A DNA stretch of 56,822 nt from Thiomargarita sp. (GCA_020718845.1 DYRG01000016.1:1-56822); one strand, 5' to 3'. Shown: positions 46,252 through 54,599, counted from the stretch's first letter. A program made the numbers and translations. Notes: generated by a model not told the origin, from the sequence alone.

Positions 46252-47487
46252 ATGATGTTTGAAACTTTAATGCAAATTGGTTATGAAACGGTCGCGTTTT
46301 ATCATGAAATGGCGGTGTATTTGGTGTTTGGATTGTTGATCGCGGCGGGATTGCACGTTTTGTTTCCTGAAGCGTGGGTGCGCAAACATTTGGGAAAAGA
46401 TTCAACGGGTTCAGTGTTGAAAGCCACGTTGTTTGGGATTCCGTTGCCGATTTGTTCGTGCGGAGTTGTACCCGTTGCCGCATCGTTGAGAAATAGTGGG
46501 GCTTCTCGCGGCGCAACGGTTTCGTTTTTGATTTCAACGCCTCAAATCGGTGCGGATTCGTTTTTGATCACTTATTCGCTTTTAGGATGGGTGTTTGCGC
46601 TATTTCGGATTGTCGCCGCGTTAATTACCGCATTAGTGGCGGGTTTGTTGGTGAATTGGGTGAGTCGACGCGATCCCGAAGTTCAAATCAATAAAATTGA
46701 AGAAAATCAAAAAGATACTGCATTAATGCGTTTGAAAACGTTGCCCAATTATCTCGAATATGAATTGTTAGGACCGATTGCGAATACTTTGATTTTAGGA
46801 ATTATTATCGCAGGAATTATTAGTGCATTGATTCCACAAGGTTTTTTAGAAAGTTCAACATTTGGAAGTAATTTAACGTCGATGTTGATCATGATGGCGA
46901 TTGGCGTGCCGTTGTACGTTTGCGCGTCGGCATCGACCCCGATTGCGGCGGCGTTGATTATGAAAGGGCTATCTCCGGGCGCGGCGTTGGTGTTTTTATT
47001 GGCGGGTCCCGCGACGAATGCGATGACGTTGGCAATCGTCCCAAAAATCGTCGGAAAATCAGCGGCTTTGATTTATTTGTTATCGATTTGTGTGGTGAGT
47101 TTAATTTTAGGCGGGCTTTTAAACATTTTAACCGAACATTACGGTTTGCCGTCGATTATTCACGTCCATCAACATGATTTTATTCCAGATTTTCTAAAAT
47201 GGACAGGGACGATTAGTTTGACGGCAATGTTGATCTGGTACTATATTAGCGTTTTCTTTTTTAGATCAAAGGTAATCCAAATGAGTGGTCGTGTGACATT
47301 AAACGTGGAAGGCATGACGTGTATGCACTGCGCGGGCAATGTGAAAAAAGCCATCGAAGCCGTCGAAGGAACGTCAAATGTGCAAGTTGATTTGTCGACT
47401 AAAAGCGTCGGATTTGATTTGTCGGATCAAAATCGTTTGCCCGCCATTAAAACGCAGATTACCGCTGCGGGCTATGAAGTATTGTAA
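46252..47487 (+). CDS. SO_0444-type Cu/Zn efflux permease with C-terminal heavy-metal domain
   Basis: Residues about 15-330 form a polytopic permease of the ArsP/DUF318 type with FGIPLPICSCGVVPVAASLR and a matching GVPLYVCASASTPIAAALI in the second half; the cysteines there are probable metal sites. Residues about 345-411 are an HMA domain with MTCMHC. The SO_0444 family is linked to copper and zinc efflux. GGAG precedes the ATG. Fusion of an HMA domain to this permease suggests metal delivery to the channel. Confidence 0.85.
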   Translation: MMFETLMQIGYETVAFYHEMAVYLVFGLLIAAGLHVLFPEAWVRKHLGKDSTGSVLKATLFGIPLPICSCGVVPVAASLRNSGASRGATVSFLISTPQIGADSFLITYSLLGWVFALFRIVAALITALVAGLLVNWVSRRDPEVQINKIEENQKDTALMRLKTLPNYLEYELLGPIANTLILGIIIAGIISALIPQGFLESSTFGSNLTSMLIMMAIGVPLYVCASASTPIAAALIMKGLSPGAALVFLLAGPATNAMTLAIVPKIVGKSAALIYLLSICVVSLILGGLLNILTEHYGLPSIIHVHQHDFIPDFLKWTGTISLTAMLIWYYISVFFFRSKVIQMSGRVTLNVEGMTCMHCAGNVKKAIEAVEGTSNVQVDLSTKSVGFDLSDQNRLPAIKTQITAAGYEVL

Positions 47488-47540
47488 ATTTTTGTGTTAT
47501 GATGTGGGTACTTTTAACTTTTACGAAGGAGAACTTTTGA

Positions 47541-48344
47541 ATGCCTGAAACAACGACGATGTCTTTGACCGCCCTTGTCTCTCGCCCCACAACGAACCCA
47601 CTTTTCGCCCACGTCATGCAACGGTTTGGTTTAATTTTGGTGGCTACAACATTATTACTAGGTGGCTGTGCCCAAGTTGAAACCTCGACATCTACCCCCG
47701 CGCCGCAGGCAACTGCGAGTAGTAATTTAGAACCCCTCACGATCGGTATCGCTAATCAATTGTATGGCGTGAAATACAGTGCGAATGGTGGTGCGTTTCG
47801 AGATTGTTCTGGTATTTTCCACCGTGTCGTCCAAACGATGGAAGACGCTTGTCCCAATTTGCTGATTCCCCCCACCAAAGTCCGTTCATCGCGTCAACTC
47901 GCCGCTTGGTACGCCAATCACGGCACGCTAACCCCGATGAATAACGTCCTTTTACAAGCCCCTGAGATTTTACAGCCAGGCGCGGTCGTCTTTTTTGGTG
48001 GACAGAAAAAACGTTATAAAAACGTTGGTTATCAAGGCGTTGTCAATAACACTCGGCACATTGGGATAGTCACTTCTGTACAGCATAATGAAACAGGTGA
48101 AGTCGTAGGATACCAAATGTTTCATGGCAGCTCGGCACACCGTAAAGCCGTGTATTCACAACGTTATCGCAATCATCCCAAAAATAGAAATAGCCCTCCG
48201 TTCGGTAATGGTAACGGGCAATTGCTAGCTGTTGCGACGCTTTGCGCAAATCCACCCTGTGTGTGTAACAACCCAGCGCAGTCCGTTCAAGCAGAACAAC
48301 AACCAGAACAAGCACTTACTGCTGCATTAACAACGGAAAACTAA
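47541..48344 (+). CDS. NlpC/P60-like lipoprotein, probable peptidoglycan hydrolase
   Basis: A hydrophobic stretch ends in LLLGGC, a lipobox near residue 35, preceded by a basic N-terminus. The mature part shows FRDCSGIFHRV, where Cys would be the nucleophile, and later RHIGIVTS with the His. This is the NlpC/P60 order. Between them is WYANHG and LQPGAVVFF, also usual. The N-terminal leader is longer than typical, so a shorter start is possible. A terminator follows immediately. Confidence 0.75.
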   Translation: MPETTTMSLTALVSRPTTNPLFAHVMQRFGLILVATTLLLGGCAQVETSTSTPAPQATASSNLEPLTIGIANQLYGVKYSANGGAFRDCSGIFHRVVQTMEDACPNLLIPPTKVRSSRQLAAWYANHGTLTPMNNVLLQAPEILQPGAVVFFGGQKKRYKNVGYQGVVNNTRHIGIVTSVQHNETGEVVGYQMFHGSSAHRKAVYSQRYRNHPKNRNSPPFGNGNGQLLAVATLCANPPCVCNNPAQSVQAEQQPEQALTAALTTEN

Positions 48345-48366
48345 CCTTTCACAATTGGATCGGATG

Positions 48367-48395
48367 CCCTCTCATGAACCCGAGAGGGTTTTTTT
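48367..48395 (+). terminator. Terminator that abuts the cmoB start codon
   Basis: CCCTCTC (48367-48373) pairs with GAGAGGG (48382-48388); seven T follow, directly before ATG 48396. The right arm also contains the only Shine-Dalgarno-like sequence for cmoB. Confidence 0.88.
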
Positions 48396-49343
48396 ATGGA
48401 TTATAGCTTTTTTTATCAACAACTTGCGAACACCCTCGCCGCCCCTTGGTTGGAAACGTTGCCCGCCCAAGTCGATGCCGCGCTCGATCCTCAAAAACAT
48501 GGCGATTGGAATAAGTGGTTATTTTTATTAGAAAATTTACCGACTTTAGAAATTTTACATATCGATTTAAATGCGCCCGTTGTCACCGTTCAAGGCTCAC
48601 AACTTGATGATCTAAAAGAAATTTTAAAACAACTGCATCCTTGGCGAAAAGGCGGCTTTCAAATCCACAACGTTCACATCGACACTGAATGGCGATCTGA
48701 TTTGAAATGGGCGCGGATTAAAAAACATATCTCTTTGAAAGATAAAGTAATTTTAGATGTCGGTTGTGGAAATGGCTATTATGCGTGGCGAATGGTCGGC
48801 GCGGGCGCGAAACTCGTTGTTGGCATTGATCCGACTTTAATAAATGTTGTGCAATTTCATGCAGTTAAGCATTTTTTAGGCGATTTTCCTCTCACCGTGC
48901 TACCATTAGGGATTGAAGCCGTCCCGCCCGATTTAAAAGCCTTTGATACCGTTTTTTCAATGGGTATTTTATATCATCGACGTTCGCCGATTGATCATTT
49001 GTTAGAATTAAAAGGTTGTTTGAGAAACGGCGGAGAATTAGTCTTAGAAACTTTGATTATCGAAGGTGAGGAAGGACGGGTTTTAATGCCAGAGCAACGT
49101 TATGCAAAAATGCGTAATGTGTGGTTTATTCCGAGTGTTGCAACGTTGGAAATATGGTTAAAGCGTTGTGGATTTCAAAATGTGCGTTGCGTTGATATTT
49201 CAACGGTCACTTTAGCAGAACAACGCCGCACCGATTGGATGTGGTTTGAATCCTTAGGAGATTTCTTAAATCCGCACAATCCCAATCAAACCATTGAAGG
49301 TTATCCACGTCCACGTCGCGCAGTGTTTTTAGCAACTACTTAA
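48396..49343 (+). CDS. cmoB: tRNA U34 carboxymethyltransferase CmoB
   Basis: CmoB transfers the carboxymethyl group of carboxy-SAM to 5-hydroxyuridine at tRNA position 34. The 315-residue protein contains W-RKGGF-type WRKGGFQIHNVHIDTEWRSD, the SAM motif DVGCGNGYYAWRM, GIDPTLINVVQF and MGILYHRRSPIDHL. cmoA is not adjacent. Translation must initiate from an SD-like GAGAGGG inside the upstream terminator. Confidence 0.95.
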   Translation: MDYSFFYQQLANTLAAPWLETLPAQVDAALDPQKHGDWNKWLFLLENLPTLEILHIDLNAPVVTVQGSQLDDLKEILKQLHPWRKGGFQIHNVHIDTEWRSDLKWARIKKHISLKDKVILDVGCGNGYYAWRMVGAGAKLVVGIDPTLINVVQFHAVKHFLGDFPLTVLPLGIEAVPPDLKAFDTVFSMGILYHRRSPIDHLLELKGCLRNGGELVLETLIIEGEEGRVLMPEQRYAKMRNVWFIPSVATLEIWLKRCGFQNVRCVDISTVTLAEQRRTDWMWFESLGDFLNPHNPNQTIEGYPRPRRAVFLATT

Positions 49344-49361
49344 ACTTTAGAGGAAAAGTAT

Positions 49362-49634
49362 ATGAAACTGTTATTTTTAGCCCTAACGCTTTTTAGTATT
49401 TCTTCTTTCGCAGCCGAAGAACAAAATATTAATAAAAACAATGAATTAAAGCAAGATAAACAAAAAATTGCTGAACAACGTTGCTCACAATATGCTGTGA
49501 AATCCAAAATCCCAGAAAAACGTTTAAGTGTATTTATGGCAGAATGTATGGCGAGTTTGAGTTTAGGTAACATCGATGAAGGCGAAGAAAGCATTTCAAC
49601 TCATGAAAAACCTATTTCGAAGAAACCCCAATGA
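49362..49634 (+). CDS. Small secreted hypothetical protein
   Basis: 90 residues with a signal peptide (ending SSFA, residue 17) and an acidic, Lys-rich mature part with two cysteines. AGAGGA precedes the ATG. The stop overlaps the next gene by 4 bases, so it belongs with the DUF3108 gene. Confidence 0.65.
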   Translation: MKLLFLALTLFSISSFAAEEQNINKNNELKQDKQKIAEQRCSQYAVKSKIPEKRLSVFMAECMASLSLGNIDEGEESISTHEKPISKKPQ

Positions 49635-50362
49635 AAATTTATCTTATTTCATTCTTAATGTTGATTTCAAATGGTGCTTTTGCAGATAATTGGCAACCCC
49701 CATTATTTAAAGCAAAATACGCGGTTTCTGCGATGGGTTTAACGCTTGCAGAAGGCACAAGAAATTTAACCAAACAACCTGATGGAAGTTATTTCTTTCA
49801 TACCATTGCAAAACCGACTGGCGTGGTGAGCATTTTTCGTGAAGATACCATCGAGGAAAATAGCTATTTTTTATTCGAAAATACTCAACTCAAACCGTTG
49901 TTATACGAATACAAACATTTAGATAATAAAAAAAATCTCAAAAAACATAAGAAAGTGGTTTTTAATTGGGAAAACAATCAAGCCATTAGTATTGAAAACA
50001 AAAAAGAATGGACATTACCTTTAGAAAACGGAACAGTTGATTTCTTACTTTCTCAAATTTCTTTAATGCAAGATTTGGGTTTAAATAAAAGAGGCGACCA
50101 ACATTATGTCATTGCCGATGAGGACGAAATAAAACCTTATACGATTCAATTTGAAAAAGAAGAAATTATAGAAACTGCGTTAGGAAAATTTAAAACCTTA
50201 AAATTTATTCGACGTGCGAAAAATCCTAAACGATACAGTAGTTTATGGTGTGCAGTTGATTTAAAATTTCTACCCATTAGAATAGAACACACCGAACCCA
50301 ATGATCACACAGTATCAGTTGAAATTAAAACCCTTGAATGGTTAACAGGAGAACCCAAATGA
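49631..50362 (+). CDS. DUF3108 domain-containing secreted protein
   Basis: A 243-residue protein with a signal peptide (ending GAFA) and the DUF3108 beta-barrel-like body: FKAKYAVSAMGLTLAEGTRNL, NGTVDFLLSQISLMQDL, IETALGKFKTLKF, WCAVDLKFLPIRIEH. The family is periplasmic and of unknown role. It is translationally coupled to its neighbours on both sides by ATGA overlaps. Confidence 0.85.
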   Translation: MKIYLISFLMLISNGAFADNWQPPLFKAKYAVSAMGLTLAEGTRNLTKQPDGSYFFHTIAKPTGVVSIFREDTIEENSYFLFENTQLKPLLYEYKHLDNKKNLKKHKKVVFNWENNQAISIENKKEWTLPLENGTVDFLLSQISLMQDLGLNKRGDQHYVIADEDEIKPYTIQFEKEEIIETALGKFKTLKFIRRAKNPKRYSSLWCAVDLKFLPIRIEHTEPNDHTVSVEIKTLEWLTGEPK

Positions 50363-50550
50363 AATGGACAGATTCACTCGATATTGCTCTCGCTTTAATT
50401 GAGAAACATCCCGACGTTGATCCGCGTTATATTAGCTTTCCAGATTTACATCGCTGGGTTTGTGAATTAGAGGAATTTAACGACGAACCTAATCGTTCTA
50501 ATGAGAAAATCCTTGAAGCCATTCAAAGCTACTGGTTAGAAGAAGTTTAA
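50359..50550 (+). CDS. iscX: Iron-sulfur cluster assembly protein IscX
   Basis: ATG 50359 (ATGA overlap with the DUF3108 gene, AGGAGA ahead) gives 63 residues: MKWTDSLDIALALIEKHPD, DPRYISFPDLHRWV, NEKILEAIQSYWLEE. IscX binds IscS and iron and modulates cluster assembly. It is usually the last gene of the isc operon; here it has moved into an unrelated group and the other isc genes are absent. Confidence 0.9.
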   Translation: MKWTDSLDIALALIEKHPDVDPRYISFPDLHRWVCELEEFNDEPNRSNEKILEAIQSYWLEEV

Positions 50551-50551
50551 T

Positions 50552-51151
50552 ATGTTTCTTTCACTTATTTTAATTATTGTTGCTTATTTATTGGGTTCGA
50601 TTGCGAGCGCGATTATTGTCTGTAAAATCATGGGGTTAGAAGACCCACGAACCTTAGGTTCTGGAAACCCTGGCGCAACCAACGTTTTACGACAAGGCAA
50701 CAAAACTGCCGCTGTTTTAACTTTATTATTTGATTTGCTCAAAGGAACATTAGCGGTTTTATTAGCGCAGTTTCTCACCACTGAAACGTGGGTATGGGCA
50801 AGCGTTGCAACAGCGGCTGTGTTAGGGCATTTGTTCCCGATTTTCTTTAATTTCAAAGGCGGCAAAGGCGTTGCAACGGGCTTTGGTGTTTTCTTAGCAT
50901 TATCATGGACAACTGCTCTAACAATGTTAGTAACTTGGTTAATTATTGCTCTGATTTTTCGTTATTCATCATTAGCGGCTTTAATTACAACGTTTCTCGC
51001 CCCTTTTTATATGTTTTTCTTTAATTCAGACTTATACCTTTTATTTGCAACTGCAATCATTAGTTTATTGCTCATGTGGAAACACAAACAAAATGCCATT
51101 AATCTGGTGAAAGGTACAGAACAAAAAATTGGTGCGAAGAAAACCTCATGA
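50552..51151 (+). CDS. plsY: Acyl-phosphate:glycerol-3-phosphate acyltransferase
   Basis: PlsY makes lysophosphatidic acid from acyl-phosphate. Multipass protein of 199 residues with AYLLGSIASAIIV, GSGNPGATNVLRQGNK, and FKGGKGVATGFG motifs. It starts 1 base after iscX. Confidence 0.95.
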   Translation: MFLSLILIIVAYLLGSIASAIIVCKIMGLEDPRTLGSGNPGATNVLRQGNKTAAVLTLLFDLLKGTLAVLLAQFLTTETWVWASVATAAVLGHLFPIFFNFKGGKGVATGFGVFLALSWTTALTMLVTWLIIALIFRYSSLAALITTFLAPFYMFFFNSDLYLLFATAIISLLLMWKHKQNAINLVKGTEQKIGAKKTS

Positions 51152-51417
51152 ATTTTGTTTTGTCTAAACATGCAGAGGAAGAAATAAAACGGCGTGATAT
51201 TCCTCTGGAATTTCTTGAACAAGTATTAGAAAACCCTGAACAAATTATTTTAGAGAAAAATGGAGCAAAAGCCTATCAATCTAAAGTAACATTTGAAGGT
51301 GGAAAAATTTATTTGATTCGTGCAATCGTTTCTGATGAAACGCAACCCTCTGTTGTTATTACTGTCTATCGTACAAGTAATATAAGTAAATATTGGAGAA
51401 TCTCGTTATGCAAGTAA
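51148..51417 (+). CDS. DUF4258 domain protein, RelE-like fold, possible toxin
   Basis: An 89-residue protein: FVLSKHAEEEIKRRDIPLEFL, IYLIRAIV, ITVYRTSNISKYW. This fits DUF4258, a BrnT/RelE-like family. It overlaps plsY by 4 bases and the next small gene by 10. DUF4258 and DUF2283 genes often occur as a pair, probably of the toxin-antitoxin kind. Confidence 0.8.
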   Translation: MNFVLSKHAEEEIKRRDIPLEFLEQVLENPEQIILEKNGAKAYQSKVTFEGGKIYLIRAIVSDETQPSVVITVYRTSNISKYWRISLCK

Positions 51418-51605
51418 TCTATGATCCTGTTGTAGATGTGTTAAGAATTTTATTAAATGATCATCCTATTGAAGAAAGTGATGAAGAAAAACCCGATATG
51501 ATTTTTGATTATGACAAAATGGGACAAATTGTTGGCATTGAAATTCTCAATGCTTCCAAACAGTTAGATAATCCTCGTTCATTACAATACCAAATTGCTG
51601 CTTAA
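51408..51605 (+). CDS. DUF2283 domain protein, partner of DUF4258
   Basis: 65 residues from ATG 51408 with TGGAGA ahead: [16 protein letters not shown], then [25 protein letters not shown]. Standard DUF2283. It follows DUF4258 in the usual order and may be the antitoxin member. Confidence 0.82.
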   Translation: MQVIYDPVVDVLRILLNDHPIEESDEEKPDMIFDYDKMGQIVGIEILNASKQLDNPRSLQYQIAA

Positions 51606-51624
51606 AAAATTATATAAGGAAAGT

Positions 51625-52425
51625 ATGAATAATCCACCAGATATTTTGAAGAAAATTGTTGCTCGTAAATACGAGGAAGTTGCCGATGCAAAACAAAAGA
51701 AACCTTTAGAGAAACTTTTAGAGGAAATAAAAGAAATTTCTCAAACAAGAGGATTTGTTGCCGCATTACAAAATAAAATAAAAAAAGGTTTGCCAGCGGT
51801 GATTGCAGAAATTAAAAAAGCCTCGCCGAGCAAAGGTGTTTTAAGAGAAAATTTTCAACTTATTGATATTGCTAAGAATTATCAACAAAATGGTGCGGCA
51901 TGTTTGTCGGTGTTGACGGATCGAGATTTCTTTCAAGGTCATGAAACCTATTTGAAACAAGCTAGAAATGCCTGCGAATTACCCGTATTATGCAAAGATT
52001 TTCTAATCGATTCTTATCAAGTTTATGCGGCAAGATCGTGGGGTGCAGATTGTATCTTATTGATTGCAGCGGTATTAAATGATGATCAAATGCGAGAATT
52101 AGCAGATTTAGCAATGCAACTAGAAATGGATGTGTTAGTGGAAGTTCATGATCAACTTGAATTAGAACGTGCTCTAAAATTACCCTTACCAATGATTGGC
52201 ATTAATAATCGCAATTTACGCACGTTTGAAACACGATTAGAAACAACGTTGGAATTAAAAAAATATGTTTCTGATGATCGATTGATTGTTACTGAAAGCG
52301 GCATTTTAACTTCAGAAGATGTTGCTCTGATGAGAAATGCCGACATTCAAGCCTTTTTAGTCGGCGAAGCGTTTATGAAAACCAACGACGAAGGATTAGC
52401 CTTAAAACAGTTGTTTTTTCTATAG
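51625..52425 (+). CDS. trpC: Indole-3-glycerol phosphate synthase
   Basis: It forms the indole ring in tryptophan synthesis. ATG 51625, preceded by AAGGAAAG, gives 266 residues with [52 protein letters not shown] and VTESGI. Other trp genes are not adjacent. Confidence 0.95.
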   Translation: MNNPPDILKKIVARKYEEVADAKQKKPLEKLLEEIKEISQTRGFVAALQNKIKKGLPAVIAEIKKASPSKGVLRENFQLIDIAKNYQQNGAACLSVLTDRDFFQGHETYLKQARNACELPVLCKDFLIDSYQVYAARSWGADCILLIAAVLNDDQMRELADLAMQLEMDVLVEVHDQLELERALKLPLPMIGINNRNLRTFETRLETTLELKKYVSDDRLIVTESGILTSEDVALMRNADIQAFLVGEAFMKTNDEGLALKQLFFL

Positions 52426-52439
52426 CATTTTGGTAGAAT
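52411..52439 (+). promoter_or_regulatory. Candidate promoter for the reverse transcriptase unit
   Basis: TTGTTT (52411-52416) and TAGAAT (52434-52439) with 17-base spacing, at the 3' end of trpC. A transcript would begin near 52446. Confidence 0.45.
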
Positions 52440-52445
52440 AATCTC

Positions 52446-52681
52446 GCTTCTAAATTTAGTTTGGAAGGATCATTGTCATAATTTGAGTTAAGTCAAATGT
52501 CATATCCACGTCATTTGTGAGCCTCCGGTTATATCAGTAATGTAATTATAAGTTGAAGCGCAGACTGCCGTTGTCACAGAAATGTGAAGTTAGAGTGAGG
52601 GAGAAAGTTGTAAGGTGCTGCTGCCTATTGTCTCTCCTCATCTTTCTCTCCTCTCAGTGTTTTTCACTCCGTAAGGTTTAT
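52446..52681 (+). ncRNA. Candidate structured RNA template upstream of the reverse transcriptase
   Basis: 236 bases lie between the predicted promoter and the reverse transcriptase start. Hairpins seen: CAAATG/CATTTG (52494-52517); TCACA-GAAA-TGTGA (52574-52587); a long stem GAGG-GAGAAAG with CTTTCTC-t-CCTC (52597-52607 with 52642-52653); and AGTG-TTTTT-CACT (52656-52668). One frame is stop-free from 52541 to the reverse transcriptase ATG. Known DRT2 systems have an upstream RNA of similar size that is copied by the enzyme; the assignment here rests on position, structure and that frame, not on a covariance match. Confidence 0.6.
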
Positions 52682-54307
52682 ATGAATGATGATCCTGAGT
52701 GGTTCAAGCCAAAATCTATAATTCATTTTGATAGAAAATGCTCTTATGAACGTGTTTTAGAATACGTTTCAAATCCCAAAAATATAGAAAAACATTCTTT
52801 TTATCCATTTATTCATTTTGGTTTAATTAAATCTAAGTATAAACGTGAAAAATCCGACGACAATAAAAAAGGTAAATTAGTACCTGAACTTAAAAAAAGA
52901 AATATTTCTTATGCAAGTCATTTAGATGGACATATCTTTTCTTTTTATACTTACAAATTAAGAGAAGAATATGAGGCTTTATTAGAAAAAGAAGGGTGTA
53001 ATGAGAGCGTTATTGCGTATAGAAAATTAGAAAAATCTAATGTTGATTTTGCGTGTGATGCTTTTAAAAAGTTAAAAGAACTTTGTGAAACAAATGAACA
53101 GAGTAATTTCATATCTATTTGTTATGATATAAAAGGTTTTTATGATAATCTTGATCACAAAATTCTAAAAGAGCAATTATGTGATGTTCTAAAAGTAGCT
53201 AAATTACCACTTGATTATTTTAAAATTTATAAAGCACTTACAACTTTTTCATGGGTTGATAAAGAAAATTTACTCTCGACATTAGGTCTTAATAAAAGAC
53301 GATTACGTTCTATTCATTGTTATTGTGAAAATGGTGAAGAATTTAGAAATAAAATCAGAGGAAATAATTTAATTAAGAAAAATGATGAAAAGTTTGGAAT
53401 ACCACAGGGTTCTTCTATAAGTCCTCTTTTTTCAAATATTTATATGTTACCTTTTGACAGAGAAATGACTAAATATGCTAAAGAAATCGGTGCTTTTTAT
53501 CAACGTTATTCAGATGATATTTTATGGATATGTGAACAAAGCCATTTCGTTGTTTCTCAACAAAAAATACAAGAAGAAATATCTAAATTATTATTAAAAA
53601 TAAATGAAGAGAAAACAAAAGAATCTTTATTTAAATACAGCAACAACAAAATTGAAAATCTTCCACTAAAAGATAATAAAATTACCCCATTGGAATATTT
53701 AGGTTTGATGTTTAATGGTGAATCTTGTTTTATAAAAAATCAAACACTTTCAAGATATTACGTTAAATTGACTAATTTTATAAAAAGATCAAAAAGATTC
53801 GCTGCATATTCTAAAAAAGATAATGGAAAAATATATTTAAGAAAACTTTATAATCGATTTTCTCATTTATGTAAGGAAAAAGATAAAAAAACGAATTTTA
53901 TTTTGTATGCCAGAAATGCTCGCCGTAAACTTGAAGAAGAGGGATTAAAGTCTGGCATAAGTCATCAAATTAAAAACCATTGGAAGTTTATTCATCAACA
54001 ATTAAGAGGAAATAAAATCATGGAAGTTGAAGTTATTGGTGTTACCCGTACGTTTGGAAAAAATAAAGAGGGCAAAGAAACTGATTTTGTAAAACTTTTT
54101 ATTTTACAAACTATCAAGGGTTCTAAACGTAAAGAATTACAAGAAGAAGGAGTTGGGCAAAAGGCAGAAGATGTCTATGTTGATATTTCACTTTATGATA
54201 AGTTAAAAGAATTAACTTATCCATGTCATCTTCGTTTAACCACAGAAACCGATTTTTCTCACGGAAACATGGTTCAAAAAATAACAAGTTTCGAAGAGAT
54301 TAAGTAA
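52682..54307 (+). CDS. Antiphage-type reverse transcriptase, DRT2 (UG2)-like, with C-terminal extension
   Basis: ATG 52682 follows AAGG; the frame is open back to 52541, but that part overlaps the structured RNA. The first 60 residues (DPEWFKPKSIIHFDR, HSFYPFIHFG) and ISYASHLDGHIFSFY match what I recall of DRT2. Catalytic core: DIKGFYDNLDH (Asp149), GIPQGSSISPLFSNIYM (239-255), YSDD (276-279), LEYLGLMFNGE, and the end RFSHLCKEKD and QIKNHWKFIHQQL. No maturase or HNH domain and no retron motif is visible. Residues 447-541 are an extra domain starting at Met447, which has its own AGAGGA site at 54005. Canonical DRT2 proteins end about where this extension begins. Confidence 0.82.
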   Translation: MNDDPEWFKPKSIIHFDRKCSYERVLEYVSNPKNIEKHSFYPFIHFGLIKSKYKREKSDDNKKGKLVPELKKRNISYASHLDGHIFSFYTYKLREEYEALLEKEGCNESVIAYRKLEKSNVDFACDAFKKLKELCETNEQSNFISICYDIKGFYDNLDHKILKEQLCDVLKVAKLPLDYFKIYKALTTFSWVDKENLLSTLGLNKRRLRSIHCYCENGEEFRNKIRGNNLIKKNDEKFGIPQGSSISPLFSNIYMLPFDREMTKYAKEIGAFYQRYSDDILWICEQSHFVVSQQKIQEEISKLLLKINEEKTKESLFKYSNNKIENLPLKDNKITPLEYLGLMFNGESCFIKNQTLSRYYVKLTNFIKRSKRFAAYSKKDNGKIYLRKLYNRFSHLCKEKDKKTNFILYARNARRKLEEEGLKSGISHQIKNHWKFIHQQLRGNKIMEVEVIGVTRTFGKNKEGKETDFVKLFILQTIKGSKRKELQEEGVGQKAEDVYVDISLYDKLKELTYPCHLRLTTETDFSHGNMVQKITSFEEIK

Positions 54308-54311
54308 AATC

Positions 54312-54346
54312 TTTCTCATTACTGAGATCAGCTTGGTAGTGAGAAA
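54312..54346 (+). terminator. Hairpin at the end of the reverse transcriptase gene
   Basis: Stem TTTCTCATTACT (54312-54323) with GGTAGTGAGAAA (54335-54346), G-T pairs included. The tail is not T-rich, so termination may be weak. Confidence 0.5.
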
Positions 54347-54444
54347 ATTACCCCGAACAGTTATCCAATTTAGAAATTAGTCTCGCAGAGGTAAAATACC
54401 ATTCCATTGTTTTTTAACTTCGCAGCAATTGTGTTAAGTAGGGC

Positions 54445-54540
54445 TTGAGCAAACATGAGAAAGAAGTTGATTATCTTAAAAGAGAAGTCATTTACTTATC
54501 CGAAGAAAACTCCCGCCTCAAACGGAACATCTACGATTAA
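54445..54540 (+). pseudogene. Short coiled-coil remnant
   Basis: From TTG 54445 the frame reads HEKEVDYLKREVIYLSEENS, a strong heptad pattern ending naturally. It is probably the 3' end of a lost gene; alternative frames in the same place are equally short. Confidence 0.3.
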
Positions 54541-54545
54541 ACTTA

Positions 54546-54580
54546 GTCTGTAAAATGCAGTTCTCACTGCATCATTTAAT
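54546..54580 (-). repeat. Palindromic repeat copy 5, also ntrC terminator
   Basis: ATGCAGT / ACTGCAT 7-bp stem with a TCTC loop (54555-54572). On the minus strand it lies just past the ntrC stop and is followed by TTTTAC. Confidence 0.7.
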
Positions 54581-54599
54581 TTAAGCACGATACCATTTT

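Noticed and set aside
52446-52681. Retron msr-msd RNA
   Set aside because: I see no flanking inverted repeats of the a1/a2 type with a branching G, and the enzyme lacks the usual retron motifs, so DRT2-like is preferred.
52553-52681. N-terminal extension of the reverse transcriptase starting at TTG 52553
   Set aside because: ATG 52682 has a Shine-Dalgarno sequence and starts the family-like sequence. The extension lies in strong hairpins and is read instead as the stop-free frame of the RNA.
52682-54307. Group II intron or diversity-generating retroelement reverse transcriptase
   Set aside because: No maturase X domain, HNH domain or intron boundary structures, and no template/variable repeat pair or variable C-type lectin gene nearby. 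The N-terminal motifs fit an antiphage single-gene reverse transcriptase better.
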